Origin: Ruminococcus sp. AF41-9
GTDB lineage: Bacteria > Bacillota > Clostridia > Lachnospirales > Lachnospiraceae
Reading direction: 5' to 3'
NCBI RefSeq assembly: GCF_003477525.1
Contig: NZ_QUDO01000003.1
Location: 1-64,000, forward strand
Length of the DNA: 64,000 bases
Shown: positions 19,540 through 29,363 of the stretch, piece by piece
How the letters are laid out: each line of letters starts with the position of its first letter
Position numbering within the stretch: the first letter of the stretch is position 1
Program-made: the position numbers and the translations under genes
Notes under the pieces: model-generated
What the model was told of the DNA's origin: nothing
The model's database searches: none
The model's input: the letters and a program-made list of their open reading frames with translations, nothing else

Positions 19540-19617
19540 ATGATGATACTGAGAAAAATAAAAGAGAAAAATTCCCGTGAACACCACAGACCAAAAGCAA
19601 GGAAGGTGAAATTTTGA
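19540..19617 (+). CDS. Small basic leader peptide (25 codons) coupled to the PAP2 gene
   Basis: ATG ATG at 19540 is preceded at good distance by GAGAGGTGAT. The peptide MMILRKIKEKNSREHHRPKA-RKVKF is strongly basic. Its TGA stop (19615-19617) overlaps the TTG start of the PAP2 gene (19614-19616), the classic layout of translational coupling. Too short for family assignment. A regulatory leader or a real microprotein are both possible. Confidence 0.5.
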   Translation: MMILRKIKEKNSREHHRPKARKVKF

Positions 19618-20297
19618 AACAGTTTTTTACGAAGTACAGGCATGGTCTTGTAATTATTATTTATAGTCTTGTCTATATCCTGATGTTTGCTTACCTGGAG
19701 AACAGGCCGGTACACAGCTACCATATTGTACATACTGTATTTGATGACTGGATTCCATTCTGTGAGGTATTTATCATCCCTTATATGCTATGGTTCCCTT
19801 ATATGGTTCTGGCTGTTGCATATTTTATTTTTTTCAATAAGAATAAACATGAATATTATCAGTTGGTTTTTAACCTGATGATGGGTATGACGATTTTCCT
19901 GATCGTTTCCTATGTTTACCCGAATGCCCAGCACATCCGTCCTACAGAATTTCCAAGGGATAATATTTTTACAGATGCTGTAAAACGGCTCTACCGGACC
20001 GATACTCCGACCAACATCCTGCCAAGCATCCACGTATTTAATTCCCTTGCCATTCATATGTCCCTGACAAATTGCGAAGCACTTCGAAATCATAAAGGAA
20101 TCAGGATCGCATCTCTGACACTGACAACCCTGATCATCATGTCAACCATGTTCCTGAAACAGCATTCCGTTATTGATATATGTATGGGTGCAACCCTGGC
20201 GTTGTTTGGTTTTCTGGTTTTTTATCCAAGAAAGATTGCTGAGACTTCCAGAGCTTCTTACTTTGGTGAAGCAAAGAGAAAAAAAAGTGAAAATTAA
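19614..20297 (+). CDS. PAP2-family membrane phosphatase
   Basis: A 227-residue integral membrane protein with about six helices. The PAP2 catalytic motifs are recognisable as PSIHVFNSL (C2) and LKQHSVIDICMG (C3, histidine nucleophile region), which suggests hydrolysis of a lipid phosphate or diphosphate such as phosphatidate or undecaprenyl diphosphate. I start it at the TTG at 19614 because GGAAGGTG lies at the right distance and the upstream small frame ends there. The C-terminus is basic and Ser/Lys-rich. A bidirectional terminator follows. Confidence 0.85.
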   Translation: MKQFFTKYRHGLVIIIYSLVYILMFAYLENRPVHSYHIVHTVFDDWIPFCEVFIIPYMLWFPYMVLAVAYFIFFNKNKHEYYQLVFNLMMGMTIFLIVSYVYPNAQHIRPTEFPRDNIFTDAVKRLYRTDTPTNILPSIHVFNSLAIHMSLTNCEALRNHKGIRIASLTLTTLIIMSTMFLKQHSVIDICMGATLALFGFLVFYPRKIAETSRASYFGEAKRKKSEN

Positions 20298-20350
20298 GAA
20301 AATTAAAATTAGTAAGAAACGAAACGGATTTTCTTTTAATTGGAAAGAAA

Positions 20351-20401
20351 AAAACTCCTGTCGGTCATCTTTTTATTCTGATGACTGACGGGAGTTTTTT
20401 T
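20351..20401. terminator. Bidirectional terminator between PAP2 and glycosyltransferase genes
   Basis: A strong stem, AAAACTCCTGTCGGTCATC against GATGACTGACGGGAGTTTT with one mismatch, with TTTTTTT downstream on the plus strand and AAAAA upstream, so it can serve both convergent genes. Confidence 0.88.
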
Positions 20402-20406
20402 GATGA

Positions 20407-21423
20407 TCAGTTAAATCCATAGAATTTCTGGCTGATCTTGTAAGCGGCTACGGACATCTTTCTGCCGCCTCTTCCCGGAAGATTCATGACTCTGCCAAAA
20501 AGACTGTGGCGTAATTTTCTGTATACCACTCTGTTTTGTGTTTTGATATATTCCAGAAGCTCTTTTTTCTTCCGTAAAGATTCTTCTGTGTTGGCACGGA
20601 TCAGCATAATGGAAGAAATTGTTGTAATGATATCCAGATAGCTGAACATGTATGCTTTCAGGCGTTTGTTTGTATTTCCACAGTTGATGTAGGCATCTAC
20701 CATCAGTTTGTTTACACGGATCTGTTGGTCGATTCTTTTGATCATGACTTTTTCGTTTACTGACTGGTCATCTCTTCCGATAAAGTAACGGTAAAAATTC
20801 ACATCCAGATAGTAGAGATTTTTTACATATGGCAGTGGCTCAAAAGCAAACAGATTGTCTACATAGAAAGTATGCTTCGGCAGTTCCAGACCACATTCAT
20901 GCAAAAGTTTGGTACGATAGATCATGGAATGCATCAGCAGATATTTTCCCTTTGGCATATGTTTTACTTCTTCCCAGCCGAACACTCTGTCCTGCGGAAG
21001 GCATCTTCGGTACTGCATTACTTTCTTGCGGGTTGCTCCCTGTTTCTCATATACGAAGTTGCTGATCAGCAGATCGACTGTCTGCGGACCGCGAAGCAGT
21101 TCATAGAGTGTTTCCAGTATCCTGATATAAGCTTCTTTATTTACCCAGTCATCACTGTCTACCACTTTAAAGTATAATCCTGTCGCATTTCTGATTCCGG
21201 CATTTACAGCCTCGCCATGTCCTCCGTTCTCCTGATGGATGGCTTTTACAATGGTAGGATATTTCGCAGCATAGGCATCTGCAATCTCGGCAGTTCTGTC
21301 AGATGATCCGTCATCTACTACCAGAATCTCTACTTCTTCTCCTCCTACCAATAATGATTCTATACATTTTTCCATATAATCCTGAGAATTGTAACATGGA
21401 ATCGCAATACTTAACAGTTTCAT
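20407..21423 (-). CDS. Family 2 glycosyltransferase
   Basis: A 338-residue GT-A fold transferase. The N-terminal domain shows LSIAIPCYNSQDYMEKCIESL, the nucleotide-binding VVDDGSSDRTAE, the HQENGGHGEAVNAGI segment and the metal-binding VVDSDDW. It likely adds a sugar to a surface polymer or lipid. There is no membrane helix, so it acts on the inner membrane face. The C-terminal third is basic. It stands alone between mutY and a terminator, so the acceptor cannot be predicted. Confidence 0.9.
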   Translation of the reverse strand: MKLLSIAIPCYNSQDYMEKCIESLLVGGEEVEILVVDDGSSDRTAEIADAYAAKYPTIVKAIHQENGGHGEAVNAGIRNATGLYFKVVDSDDWVNKEAYIRILETLYELLRGPQTVDLLISNFVYEKQGATRKKVMQYRRCLPQDRVFGWEEVKHMPKGKYLLMHSMIYRTKLLHECGLELPKHTFYVDNLFAFEPLPYVKNLYYLDVNFYRYFIGRDDQSVNEKVMIKRIDQQIRVNKLMVDAYINCGNTNKRLKAYMFSYLDIITTISSIMLIRANTEESLRKKKELLEYIKTQNRVVYRKLRHSLFGRVMNLPGRGGRKMSVAAYKISQKFYGFN

Positions 21424-21508
21424 CCTGTTTCCTCCTAAAAAATATCGTTAATCCTATATACCCGTCAGTTCCTGACCGCTTTTCACAATGGAAACTGAAG
21501 ATTTTCCT

Positions 21509-21560
21509 GATTCAGGTCAGGCGGATACTCGCAATCCACTTCTCTGCTTGCTTGATTTGG
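21509..21560. repeat. Dispersed palindromic repeat copy after mutY
   Basis: A copy of a repeat also found at 35497: shared words include CCTGAT, GGTCA, GCGGATA, TCGCAATCC, CTTC and TTGCTT, about 40 of 48 positions by eye. It ends in TTGATTTGGTTAA like the copies at 35671 and 50563, and directly abuts the mutY stop. Confidence 0.7.
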
Positions 21561-22607
21561 TTAATCTCTGAGGTACTTTTCATACGCTCCAAATGCGGAT
21601 GGAATTGCGTATTGTTTCCCGGACTGTTCTCTGTCTGCAAAAATAAGTTGTTCGTCCTGTGTTTTTTTCAGGGATGATACCTTTACCCTGTACGCCTGCA
21701 TCCTCCACTCAATATGAGAAAAGATATGCTTTGCAGGCGGCAGTTTCTCTATATATAAAGGTTCCAGCCCCAGTCCCTCCACGTAAGAGAGAGCTTCTTC
21801 TCTTTTTAAGTGTCCCTGAATATTAGGCAGTTCATATAAGCCTGCGAGAAGACCTTTTTCAGGTCTCTTTCTGATCGCCGTGTATTCCCCGTCCTGAATC
21901 ACAAATACGGTCTTGTTTTCCAGTGTTCGCGCCTTTTTGGGAGCCTTTACCGGAAAGTTTTCTACTGTGTCGTGTCTGTGTGCAAGACAGATGGATGCTA
22001 CGGGACATTCTGTACATTTTGCCTGTCCGTTGGGAATACAGACAACTGCACCCAGTTCCATCAATGCCTGGTTAAAATCTCCCGGGCAGTCCTCCGGCAT
22101 AATCTGCAGCAGTTGTTCTTCGATTTTTTTCCTGACAGACTGTTTGCTGATGTCATTTGCGCTCTCTGTAATTCTGGAAATCACACGCAGTACATTTCCA
22201 TCTACTGCCGGGACAGGAAGCCCATAAGCGATCGAAGCAATCGCTCCGGCTGTATAGTTCCCTATTCCCTTTAACGACAAAAGAGCCTGATAATCTTCAG
22301 GTAATCTGCCATTATATTCATTTTTTACAGTCCGGGCTGCTTCCTGCATATTCCGGACACGATTATAATACCCCAATCCTTCCCATAATTTCAAGAGTCT
22401 TTCCTGTGGACAGTCCGCCAGTGCTTCTACATCCGGCAATTCTGTGATAAATCTTTCAAAATATGGCTTCACTGCTTCTACCCTTGTCTGCTGCAGCATG
22501 ATCTCTGATACCCAGGTGTAATAAGCATTGTTTTTGTCTCTCCAGGGAAGTATCCGTTTGTTTTCCCTGTACCACTCCACCAGGGGAGTTACGATTTCTT
22601 CAAGCAT
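21561..22607 (-). CDS. mutY: A/G-specific adenine glycosylase MutY
   Basis: A 348-residue base-excision repair enzyme that removes adenine opposite 8-oxoguanine. Visible are the helix-hairpin-helix region (LLSLKGIGNYTAGAIASIAYG, giving the catalytic aspartate in VPAVDGNVLRV), the iron-sulfur cysteines (C.......CTECPVASIC) and a C-terminal NUDIX-like domain that reads the oxidised base (about 225-345). The length is normal. It is transcribed alone, divergent from the HAD gene. Confidence 0.95.
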   Translation of the reverse strand: MLEEIVTPLVEWYRENKRILPWRDKNNAYYTWVSEIMLQQTRVEAVKPYFERFITELPDVEALADCPQERLLKLWEGLGYYNRVRNMQEAARTVKNEYNGRLPEDYQALLSLKGIGNYTAGAIASIAYGLPVPAVDGNVLRVISRITESANDISKQSVRKKIEEQLLQIMPEDCPGDFNQALMELGAVVCIPNGQAKCTECPVASICLAHRHDTVENFPVKAPKKARTLENKTVFVIQDGEYTAIRKRPEKGLLAGLYELPNIQGHLKREEALSYVEGLGLEPLYIEKLPPAKHIFSHIEWRMQAYRVKVSSLKKTQDEQLIFADREQSGKQYAIPSAFGAYEKYLRD

Positions 22608-22884
22608 GGTTTCTTCCTCGTGTATTCCTTGTTATAGAGTCAGCATAAATATATTTTTATTTTTTACTCTTTGCTGAATTCTATAATCATTCCGTATTTT
22701 TTATCATAACATAAAATTTCAAAAAACGCAGTTGATTTTTTTTCTTTTCTACCATAAAATTATGTTGCTGGTTGCTGTTCATTCCGTTTTCGGTCATGCA
22801 CTTGCAGGACAGTTGTGTGTGAACAATCGTAAAATTATTTACATTTTATAACTGATAATGATAATACGGAAAGGATTTTTATAT

Positions 22885-23505
22885 ATGGATAGTATCATTT
22901 TTGATGTTGACGGTACCTTATGGGATTCTACGGAGAGTGTCGCCGGAGCATGGAGCCGATATCTTCAGGAAAAGGAGAATCTTGATATTTCACTTACTGC
23001 CTCTCAGTTAAAGGCGTTATTCGGACAGCTTCTCTCAGATATTGCAAAACAGTTGTTTCCGCAGTTTGAGGAATCAGAACAGCTTCGTATCATAGATGGC
23101 TGCTGTCAGGCAGAGCATGAAGCTTTGCTGATCGACCGCCCTGATGTTTATGATGGTCTGGAAGAGACTCTGAAGGAGCTTGGAAAACGTTATCCTTTAT
23201 TTATTGTAAGCAACTGTCAGGCTGGTTATATTGAAGTATTTCTGGAAGCTACCGGACTGGGACATTATTTTAAGGGGCATCTGTGTCCGGGAGATACCGG
23301 GCTTGCCAAGGCAGAAAATATCCAGAAGATTTCCAGAGATTATCACCTCTCAGAGCCCGTATATGTAGGTGACACCATGGGAGATTTTCATGCATGTCAG
23401 AAGGCCGGAGTTCCTTTTATTTTTGCTTCCTATGGTTTCGGTGAAGTAAAAGAGCCGTGGAAAACGATTCAGAAGCCTGCGGATCTTCTGGAAATATGCA
23501 AATAA
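22885..23505 (+). CDS. HAD-family hydrolase (phosphoglycolate phosphatase-like)
   Basis: About 206 residues. The HAD motifs are complete: DVDGTLWDS at the N-terminus (nucleophile aspartate), VSNCQAG (motif II), the lysine of LAKAENI and VYVGDTMGDFHAC (motif IV). A helical cap lies between motifs I and II. It probably dephosphorylates a small metabolite; substrate unknown. I start it at 22885 (MDSIIFDVDG) with GGAAAGGA upstream; an in-frame ATG at 22858 exists but has no ribosome site. Confidence 0.88.
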   Translation: MDSIIFDVDGTLWDSTESVAGAWSRYLQEKENLDISLTASQLKALFGQLLSDIAKQLFPQFEESEQLRIIDGCCQAEHEALLIDRPDVYDGLEETLKELGKRYPLFIVSNCQAGYIEVFLEATGLGHYFKGHLCPGDTGLAKAENIQKISRDYHLSEPVYVGDTMGDFHACQKAGVPFIFASYGFGEVKEPWKTIQKPADLLEICK

Positions 23506-23599
23506 ATTAATAGATTTTGTGAAGGCAGAATATTTTTTATTACAAAGTTTTTTGTTACAGGGATTTCTGTTATAAAGTTTTCTCTGTAGAAAGAACATA

Positions 23600-23650
23600 G
23601 AAAAAGCAATTTGGAGGCAGTTTTCATTTCTGTCAGCAAATTGCTTTTTA
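23600..23650. terminator. Terminator between HAD gene and membrane-protein gene
   Basis: A stem of AAAAAGCAATTT against AAATTGCTTTTT with a long interior, followed by ATTTTTTC on the plus strand. It separates two convergent genes. Confidence 0.7.
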
Positions 23651-23674
23651 TTTTTTCACTTCTTATGTTCTTTT

Positions 23675-23965
23675 TTATTTTCTGCATTTTTTTCTGAGAT
23701 AATACATCAGACCGATAATGATGATCAGAAGTATGACTATGTACGCAACTTTTGATATCATACTGTCCATCAGCGTATCCACGCCTGTCAGGACACCGAT
23801 CAGTATCAGGGCAACACCGCAGCCTTTCTCCATCTTTTTTTCATCATAAAGTTTTTTGCGGATCTCGGCATTTCCGCCTTTCATGAAAATGCTGCCATGT
23901 CCGGTCAGAAGCATGACACCTATGATAAGGGCCGCAGCCGTTAAGATCAAATCAAAAGTATCCAT
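23675..23965 (-). CDS. Small membrane protein, DUF3784-like
   Basis: About 96 residues with an N-terminal helix (LILTAAALIIGVMLLTG), a basic middle (KKLYDEKKMEKGCG) and two further hydrophobic stretches, then a basic tail (YYLRKKCRK). The layout and the KLYDEKK segment resemble DUF3784 proteins, which have no known role. Start chosen at 23965 because GAAAGGA precedes it. Transcribed convergent to the HAD gene. Confidence 0.65.
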   Translation of the reverse strand: MDTFDLILTAAALIIGVMLLTGHGSIFMKGGNAEIRKKLYDEKKMEKGCGVALILIGVLTGVDTLMDSMISKVAYIVILLIIIIGLMYYLRKKCRK

Positions 23966-24093
23966 TGTTTTTCCTTTCTGTTTAAGAAACCGAAGCATAC
24001 CATTTCTGGTGCCTCGGTTTTCTTTTGTTATGTGAATCCTATGTCCGTTATATCCATACCTCGTATATCAATATATCATGGTATGTCAACATA

Positions 24094-25653
24094 TCAATAG
24101 AAGCATACGATCGGAACATTGTACTGGATGATTTCGTAAAGTTCGGCTGCTTTTTCCGGAGGCATATTGATACATCCGTGGGAACCGCCCTCCAGATATC
24201 TGTCGCCACCGAAATATGGCTGCCAGTTGGCATCATGGAATCCGATTCCACCGTTGAACGGCATCCAGTAATTTACCTTTGCTTCATATTCGTATTTGCC
24301 ATTTGCAAGCTGTTTTCCACGAAGGACATCCGGACTCTTTTTATAATATAAAGTGTAGATACCGGACGGTGTCTGGCGGTCAGCATAGCGCATATCACCG
24401 GAAACAATATCTGATTCAAAAATATCTGCTCCGTCCTGATAATAATACATATGCTGTTCAGACAGGTCTACTTCGATATAGGTGTTTCCGATATCATTTG
24501 CTCCATGTGCATTAGCAGTCATGGAATAAGCCGGTTCTCTGGTTGTCTGGGTTCCGGACTGGATCTCCTGTGTGAGCTGTGCCACTTCTGTAGCCTGATC
24601 AATCTGCCAGCCATAAGCAGAACCATAAACACTTACAGTTCTTCCGCTGGTTGTCTGGAAGGAACGTTCCGTACCTACGGTATCATGTGCCGCAGCAAGC
24701 TGTGCGACATAGTCTGCGATGTGCTGCTGGAAAGAGGCATCATCTCTGATGAGCTGTCCTTTTTCATCGAAATTCAGCCAGTCTTTGATCGTACTGCCGT
24801 CCAGAGTTACTGTCTCATCACCGAATGTATAGGTAATACTTGCTTTCGTAAAGTTATTACATGCATCCAGGGATGCCTGAAGATCCGGGTCATCGCTTGT
24901 CACTGCTGCTTTCACATATACATCAGGGTTGCTTTCAAAGTCTACGCTGCTTTCATTGTCTGAAACTGCTTCTGAAAGCACATTGTAGGCTTCCCGCATA
25001 TTCAGCTCACTGCCCTCTGTCTCCGGGACAATTTCAAATTCAGAATCACCGTATGCCACATAGGCGTCCTCCGGTGCCACCTGATTTTCTTCTTTTGCAC
25101 AGTCCAGCTCTTTGACCTGAGCTTTCAGTTTCTCTTTATCGTAAGTGGTATTCTCTGCTGCTGTGTAGCTTTTTTTCTCAAAATATCCCCTGATCCATTC
25201 ATAGGGTTTCTGCTCTTTTAACAGTCTGAGTACGCTTCCGTCAGAAACATAGCTGTAGCCAATCTGCTCACCGCTGATTGTCTGTGGTTCCAGATTTCTG
25301 GAATCTACTTCTATGGAATAATTTTCCACAGCTTTCGCAATCTCCTGCTCTGCCTGGTATGCAGTTTTCCCGGAACAGTCAATTCCATTGACCGTGGTTC
25401 CCTCAAAAAATTTATCAGAATAATAATAAGATACTCCTGCATAAGCAGCACCTGCTGCCACCAGAACCATTGCCGCAGTAATTCCTGTGATTTTTAATGC
25501 TTTGTGTTTCTTTTTCACAGGCGGTTCATACGGGGCAAGATCTTCCTCATTGATCGGTACATAAGCAATCTGGTTTGGTCTTGCGGATTTCCGGCGTGCT
25601 CTGTGTCCGGTGCTGCCGTTTGTCTTTCCGTTTATTTCCTCTCTGTCACTCAT
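24094..25653 (-). CDS. L,D-transpeptidase with peptidoglycan-binding domain
   Basis: A 519-residue cell-wall enzyme that forms 3-3 cross-links or attaches to peptidoglycan. A basic cytoplasmic tail is followed by one membrane anchor (about residues 52-74, ITGITAAMVLVAAGAAYAGV), then a long extracellular part of the PG_binding_4 type, and a C-terminal YkuD domain whose catalytic cysteine is Cys494 in GGSHGCINM. The length and layout are typical of Firmicute proteins of this class. It stands alone with a hairpin in its 5-prime region at 25685-25711. Confidence 0.92.
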   Translation of the reverse strand: MSDREEINGKTNGSTGHRARRKSARPNQIAYVPINEEDLAPYEPPVKKKHKALKITGITAAMVLVAAGAAYAGVSYYYSDKFFEGTTVNGIDCSGKTAYQAEQEIAKAVENYSIEVDSRNLEPQTISGEQIGYSYVSDGSVLRLLKEQKPYEWIRGYFEKKSYTAAENTTYDKEKLKAQVKELDCAKEENQVAPEDAYVAYGDSEFEIVPETEGSELNMREAYNVLSEAVSDNESSVDFESNPDVYVKAAVTSDDPDLQASLDACNNFTKASITYTFGDETVTLDGSTIKDWLNFDEKGQLIRDDASFQQHIADYVAQLAAAHDTVGTERSFQTTSGRTVSVYGSAYGWQIDQATEVAQLTQEIQSGTQTTREPAYSMTANAHGANDIGNTYIEVDLSEQHMYYYQDGADIFESDIVSGDMRYADRQTPSGIYTLYYKKSPDVLRGKQLANGKYEYEAKVNYWMPFNGGIGFHDANWQPYFGGDRYLEGGSHGCINMPPEKAAELYEIIQYNVPIVCFY

Positions 25654-26040
25654 TTATCTCTCCTCGTTCTCTCATGCTTCTTATACTCCGGACGCTTACT
25701 GTTCCGGAGTTTTTGTCAGCTTCTCTATTATAACATAATTCTTCCAGTTTGCACCTGTTATTCATTTTTTTCTCAAAAAACTTATTGCATTATTTTCTGG
25801 AATTGCTATAGTCTGGCGGATACGCAGAAATTATTTTTAAGAATCTGATTTTTATATTATAGCAGAACGCTCTTCTGATTCCGTTAAATGGAAATTCCCT
25901 TTTTACAGTTTTTCCTTCTGCAGGCACTGTCATTCATCTGTCATTGCATTCCGGCGGATTTTTATGAAACCAATGAAAAAAACAGGCAGAAATCATGCTT
26001 TCAATGTACATATGATGTACCCATGATTTCCGCCTGTTTT
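25654..26040. other. Intergenic region between MATE and L,D-transpeptidase genes
   Basis: Holds a perfect 8-pair hairpin at 25685-25711 (ACTCCGGA against TCCGGAGT) in the presumed leader of the L,D-transpeptidase mRNA; on the plus strand it is followed by TTTTTG. The 3-prime end holds the MATE terminator. Otherwise AT-rich with no gene seen. Confidence 0.5.
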
Positions 26041-26043
26041 TTA
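25977..26043 (-). terminator. Terminator at the MATE gene end
   Basis: A long stem, AAAACAGGCGGAAATCATG against CATGATTTCTGCCTGTTTT on the minus strand (one mismatch), with a further small palindrome (GTACATCATATGTAC) in the loop and a T run after it. It overlaps the MATE stop codon. Confidence 0.88.
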
Positions 26044-27381
26044 CAGTCTGAGACGTTTTTTCATATCTTTCATTACATAGAAATACATTCCGATCAGAAG
26101 GCTTCCTGCAAGCACCCACGCCATAGGGCTTGCCATGCAGGCTCCAAAATAGCTTTTATGTGCTGCTGCGATCATCGCTGTGATTCCTCGCCCTGCGAGT
26201 TCAGCCACACCTGCAAGCATCGGAAGCAGGCCATATCCCATTCCCTGAATACCATTTCTGAGTGCATTTACAAAGTGCAGCGGAATGAAGAATACTGCCA
26301 CACATTTTACATAGGTATCTACCATAGGAATGACTTCTGCCGCATTATCTGAAATAAACAGATAAGACAAATATTTTCCAAAGAAGAAAATGATCACACC
26401 GGTCACGATCGCATAAATGATTCCGATGATATGTGCACAGTTGAAGCCCTGGCGCACTCTCTCCAGTTTACTCGCTCCGATATTCTGTGCATTGTAGGTT
26501 GCCATTGTGGTACCGATTGCCACATATGCCTGTGTAAAAATGTTCTCGATCTTGTTTCCTGCTGTAAATGCTGCAACAGCGTAAGATCCCAGAATATTTA
26601 ATGCGGACTGTACCATCATGGTTCCGATTGCTGTGATGGAATACTGAAGTCCCATCGGGATTCCTACGACAATCTCATTTTTTGCAATCTGAGGACGGAA
26701 TTTCCAGTCCTCTCTTTTCAGTCTCAGTTCCGGCACACATTTTATGATATATACCAGACATAACAGTCCGGAAACTCCCTGTGCAGTGATCGTCGCCCAT
26801 GCTGCTCCTGCTACTCCCATATGGAAGACAATAATAAACAGCAGATCCAGTGCCACATTCAAAAGAGCAGCAAGGATTAAAAAATAAAGCGGTGTTTTAC
26901 TGTTTCCAAGTGCACGCAGGATACTGGCAAGAATATTATATAATACCTGGGCAAAAATTCCTCCGCAGATGATCATAATATATGTATAAGAATCCTGAAA
27001 AATATCTTCCGGTGTATGCATCAGTGTAAGAAGCGCCCGCATTCCCACCATACTGCCGACTGTCATGATCACAGAAATCGCAACAGACAACAATGCTGCA
27101 TTTCCTACTGACTGGCGCATTTCATCCATTTTTCCTGCTCCGAATTTCTGCGATGTAAGAACTGTGAATCCGGCCGTTAATCCCATAAGAAATCCTATGA
27201 TCAGAAACATGATTGTTCCTGTTGCTCCTACTGCTGCCAGCCCTTTCGTTCCTACAAACTTCCCCACGATAATGGCATCTGCCATATTGTAAAACTGCTG
27301 GAATACATTTCCTATAAATACAGGAATCGTAAAATCAAGTATCATCTTCATTGGTTTCCCAACGGTCATGTCTGTCTGCAT
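26041..27381 (-). CDS. MATE-family efflux transporter
   Basis: A 446-residue membrane protein with about 12 helices arranged as two related halves, typical of the MatE family. It starts with a short polar N-terminus (TVGKPMKMILDFTIPVFIGNVFQQFYNMADAIIVGKFVG), which is the usual first-helix signature. It exports cationic or drug-like compounds using a sodium or proton gradient; substrate unknown. Single gene with its own terminator. Confidence 0.92.
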   Translation of the reverse strand: MQTDMTVGKPMKMILDFTIPVFIGNVFQQFYNMADAIIVGKFVGTKGLAAVGATGTIMFLIIGFLMGLTAGFTVLTSQKFGAGKMDEMRQSVGNAALLSVAISVIMTVGSMVGMRALLTLMHTPEDIFQDSYTYIMIICGGIFAQVLYNILASILRALGNSKTPLYFLILAALLNVALDLLFIIVFHMGVAGAAWATITAQGVSGLLCLVYIIKCVPELRLKREDWKFRPQIAKNEIVVGIPMGLQYSITAIGTMMVQSALNILGSYAVAAFTAGNKIENIFTQAYVAIGTTMATYNAQNIGASKLERVRQGFNCAHIIGIIYAIVTGVIIFFFGKYLSYLFISDNAAEVIPMVDTYVKCVAVFFIPLHFVNALRNGIQGMGYGLLPMLAGVAELAGRGITAMIAAAHKSYFGACMASPMAWVLAGSLLIGMYFYVMKDMKKRLRL

Positions 27382-27541
27382 TCCAATTACCCCTCCAGTA
27401 CTTTCTTAAGTTTTAACCTGTTTTTACAGCAATTTCGGAAAATACCAAAGTTGCTGTGATTAGATATCAGAGCGATTATAGTTGAAAACTTTTCCCATTT
27501 CAAGATGTGTTTTTCATTTCTGCCATTTTCTACATAATCAC

Positions 27542-27573
27542 AAAAAGACCCCCGGTAAACCGGAGGTCTTTTT
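27542..27573 (-). terminator. Terminator after gpmI
   Basis: A compact hairpin, AAAAAGACC-CCGG against CCGG-GGTCTTTTT with a bulge pair and a TAAA loop. It lies about 75 bases after the gpmI stop and has T or A runs on both sides. Confidence 0.8.
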
Positions 27574-27646
27574 CGTTATAATCACGAAAGAACCTGTTCT
27601 TTTTGTCAGTCAGACAAAAATATCTGTTTCGTGCCTGTTTCATTTT

Positions 27647-29187
27647 TTATTTTTCAACAAGAAGAGATTTGCCTGTCATGTCTGCCGGCTGTTCCATTCC
27701 CATAAGCTGGATCAGTGTCGGAACGATATCTGCAAGGCATCCGTTCTCACGCAGTGTATATTTCGGATCTGCGTTTACAAGGATAAATGGTACAGGGTTT
27801 GTGGTATGTGCAGTCCACGGAGCACCTGTCTCGTAGTCGATAAGCTGTTCTGCATTACCATGGTCAGCGCAGATGAACATCTGTCCGTCTACTTCTTTCA
27901 GAGCTTCTACAGCTTTTCCTACGCATTCGTCAACAGTCTCAACTGCTTTTACTGCTGCTTCCTGTACGCCTGTGTGTCCAACCATATCCGGGTTGGCGAA
28001 GTTGATCACGATCACATCGTATTTGTCAGATTTAATCGCTTCTACCAGTTTCTCGCAAACCTGCGGTGCGCTCATCTCCGGCTGAAGGTCATAAGTTGCA
28101 ACCTTTGGAGATTTAACAAGGATTCTGTCCTCTCCTTTGTTTGGTTCTTCCACACCACCGTTGAAGAAGAAGGTAACGTGTGCGTATTTTTCTGTCTCAG
28201 CGATACGTGCCTGAGTCATGTTGTGAGCTGCAAGATATTCACCGAATGTATTCTGAAGCTGTACTTTGTGGAATGCAACCAGTTTGTTCTGGATGGTATC
28301 ATCATATTCTGTGAAGCATACGAAAGTAACGTGTGGTCTTGCTTTTCTCTCGAATCCCTGGAAATCATCATCACAGAATGCTCTTGTGATCTCACGCGCA
28401 CGGTCCGGACGGAAGTTGAAGAATACAACAGAGTCATTGTCAGATACAACACCTGTCGGCTGTCCGTCTTTCTCGATTACGGTAGGAAGAACAAATTCAT
28501 CTGTCTTGTCATTATCATAGGAAGCCTGAACTGCTGCTGCTGCGTCTGTTCCTTTTACACCTTCTCCGGATGTAAGAGCATTGTATGCAAGCTCTACACG
28601 ATCCCAGCGGTTGTCACGGTCCATTGCATAGTAACGTCCGGAAACAGTAGCGATCTCGCCCACACCGATTTTCTTCATTTCAGCTTCCAGAGCTTCCACG
28701 AATTCTTTTCCGGATGCCGGAGGTGTGTCACGTCCGTCGAGGAAGCAATGTACATAAACTTTCTCAACGCCTTCTCTCTTAGCCATCTCAAGTAATCCGT
28801 AAAGATGTGTATTGTGGCTGTGTACACCACCGTCAGAAAGAAGTCCCATAAAGTGTACTGCGGAGTTGTTCTCTTTTGCATTTTTCATTGCTGCAAGAAG
28901 AGCTTCGTTTTGAAGAAATCTCCGTCCTGGATCTCTTTTGTGATTCTGGTAAGTTCCTGATATACGATACGGCCTGCACCCATGTTCATATGACCTACTT
29001 CGGAGTTACCCATCTGTCCGTCCGGAAGACCTACTGCCAGTCCGCTTGCGTTACCTTTTACAAATGGATAGTCTGCCATCAGTTTGTCCATAACAGGAGT
29101 CTTTGCCATGTATACGGCATTTCCTTCTGTTTTGTCATTCAGGCCATATCCATCAAGAATCATTAATACGGTTGGTTTTTTACTCAT
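27647..29187 (-). CDS. gpmI: 2,3-bisphosphoglycerate-independent phosphoglycerate mutase, frame broken by one missing base near 28909
   Basis: Interconverts 3- and 2-phosphoglycerate in glycolysis using two metal ions. The N-terminal part ([18 protein letters not shown], then [17 protein letters not shown] with the catalytic serine) reads from 29187; the rest ([25 protein letters not shown] onwards) reads in another frame. One extra A in the A4 run at 28908-28911 restores [16 protein letters not shown] and a 513-residue protein of normal length. The metal-site motifs [12 protein letters not shown] and [15 protein letters not shown] are intact. A core glycolytic enzyme is unlikely to be dead, so I read this as a sequence error. 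Confidence 0.93.
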
Positions 29188-29363
29188 AATGCTCTCCTTT
29201 ATATGTGTTCATTCGTAATTGTTAATTTATTTTCTACCTCTTTATATAGTATCAAAAATTCAGGATTTTTCAATTCTTTTCTTTAGAAATTCACATAAAT
29301 TTTGTGTATCGCAAAGCATATCGCCGTGCATGAAGCGAACAGTAACTTTGCTTTTTCCGGTGT

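Noticed and set aside
26041-27381. Drug-resistance gene
   Set aside because: A MATE transporter alone does not show resistance; there is no transfer signature around it.
27482-28795. A 437-codon open frame on the plus strand opposite gpmI
   Set aside because: It is rich in Cys, Phe and Ser, matches no family, and lies fully antisense to well-conserved gpmI sequence.
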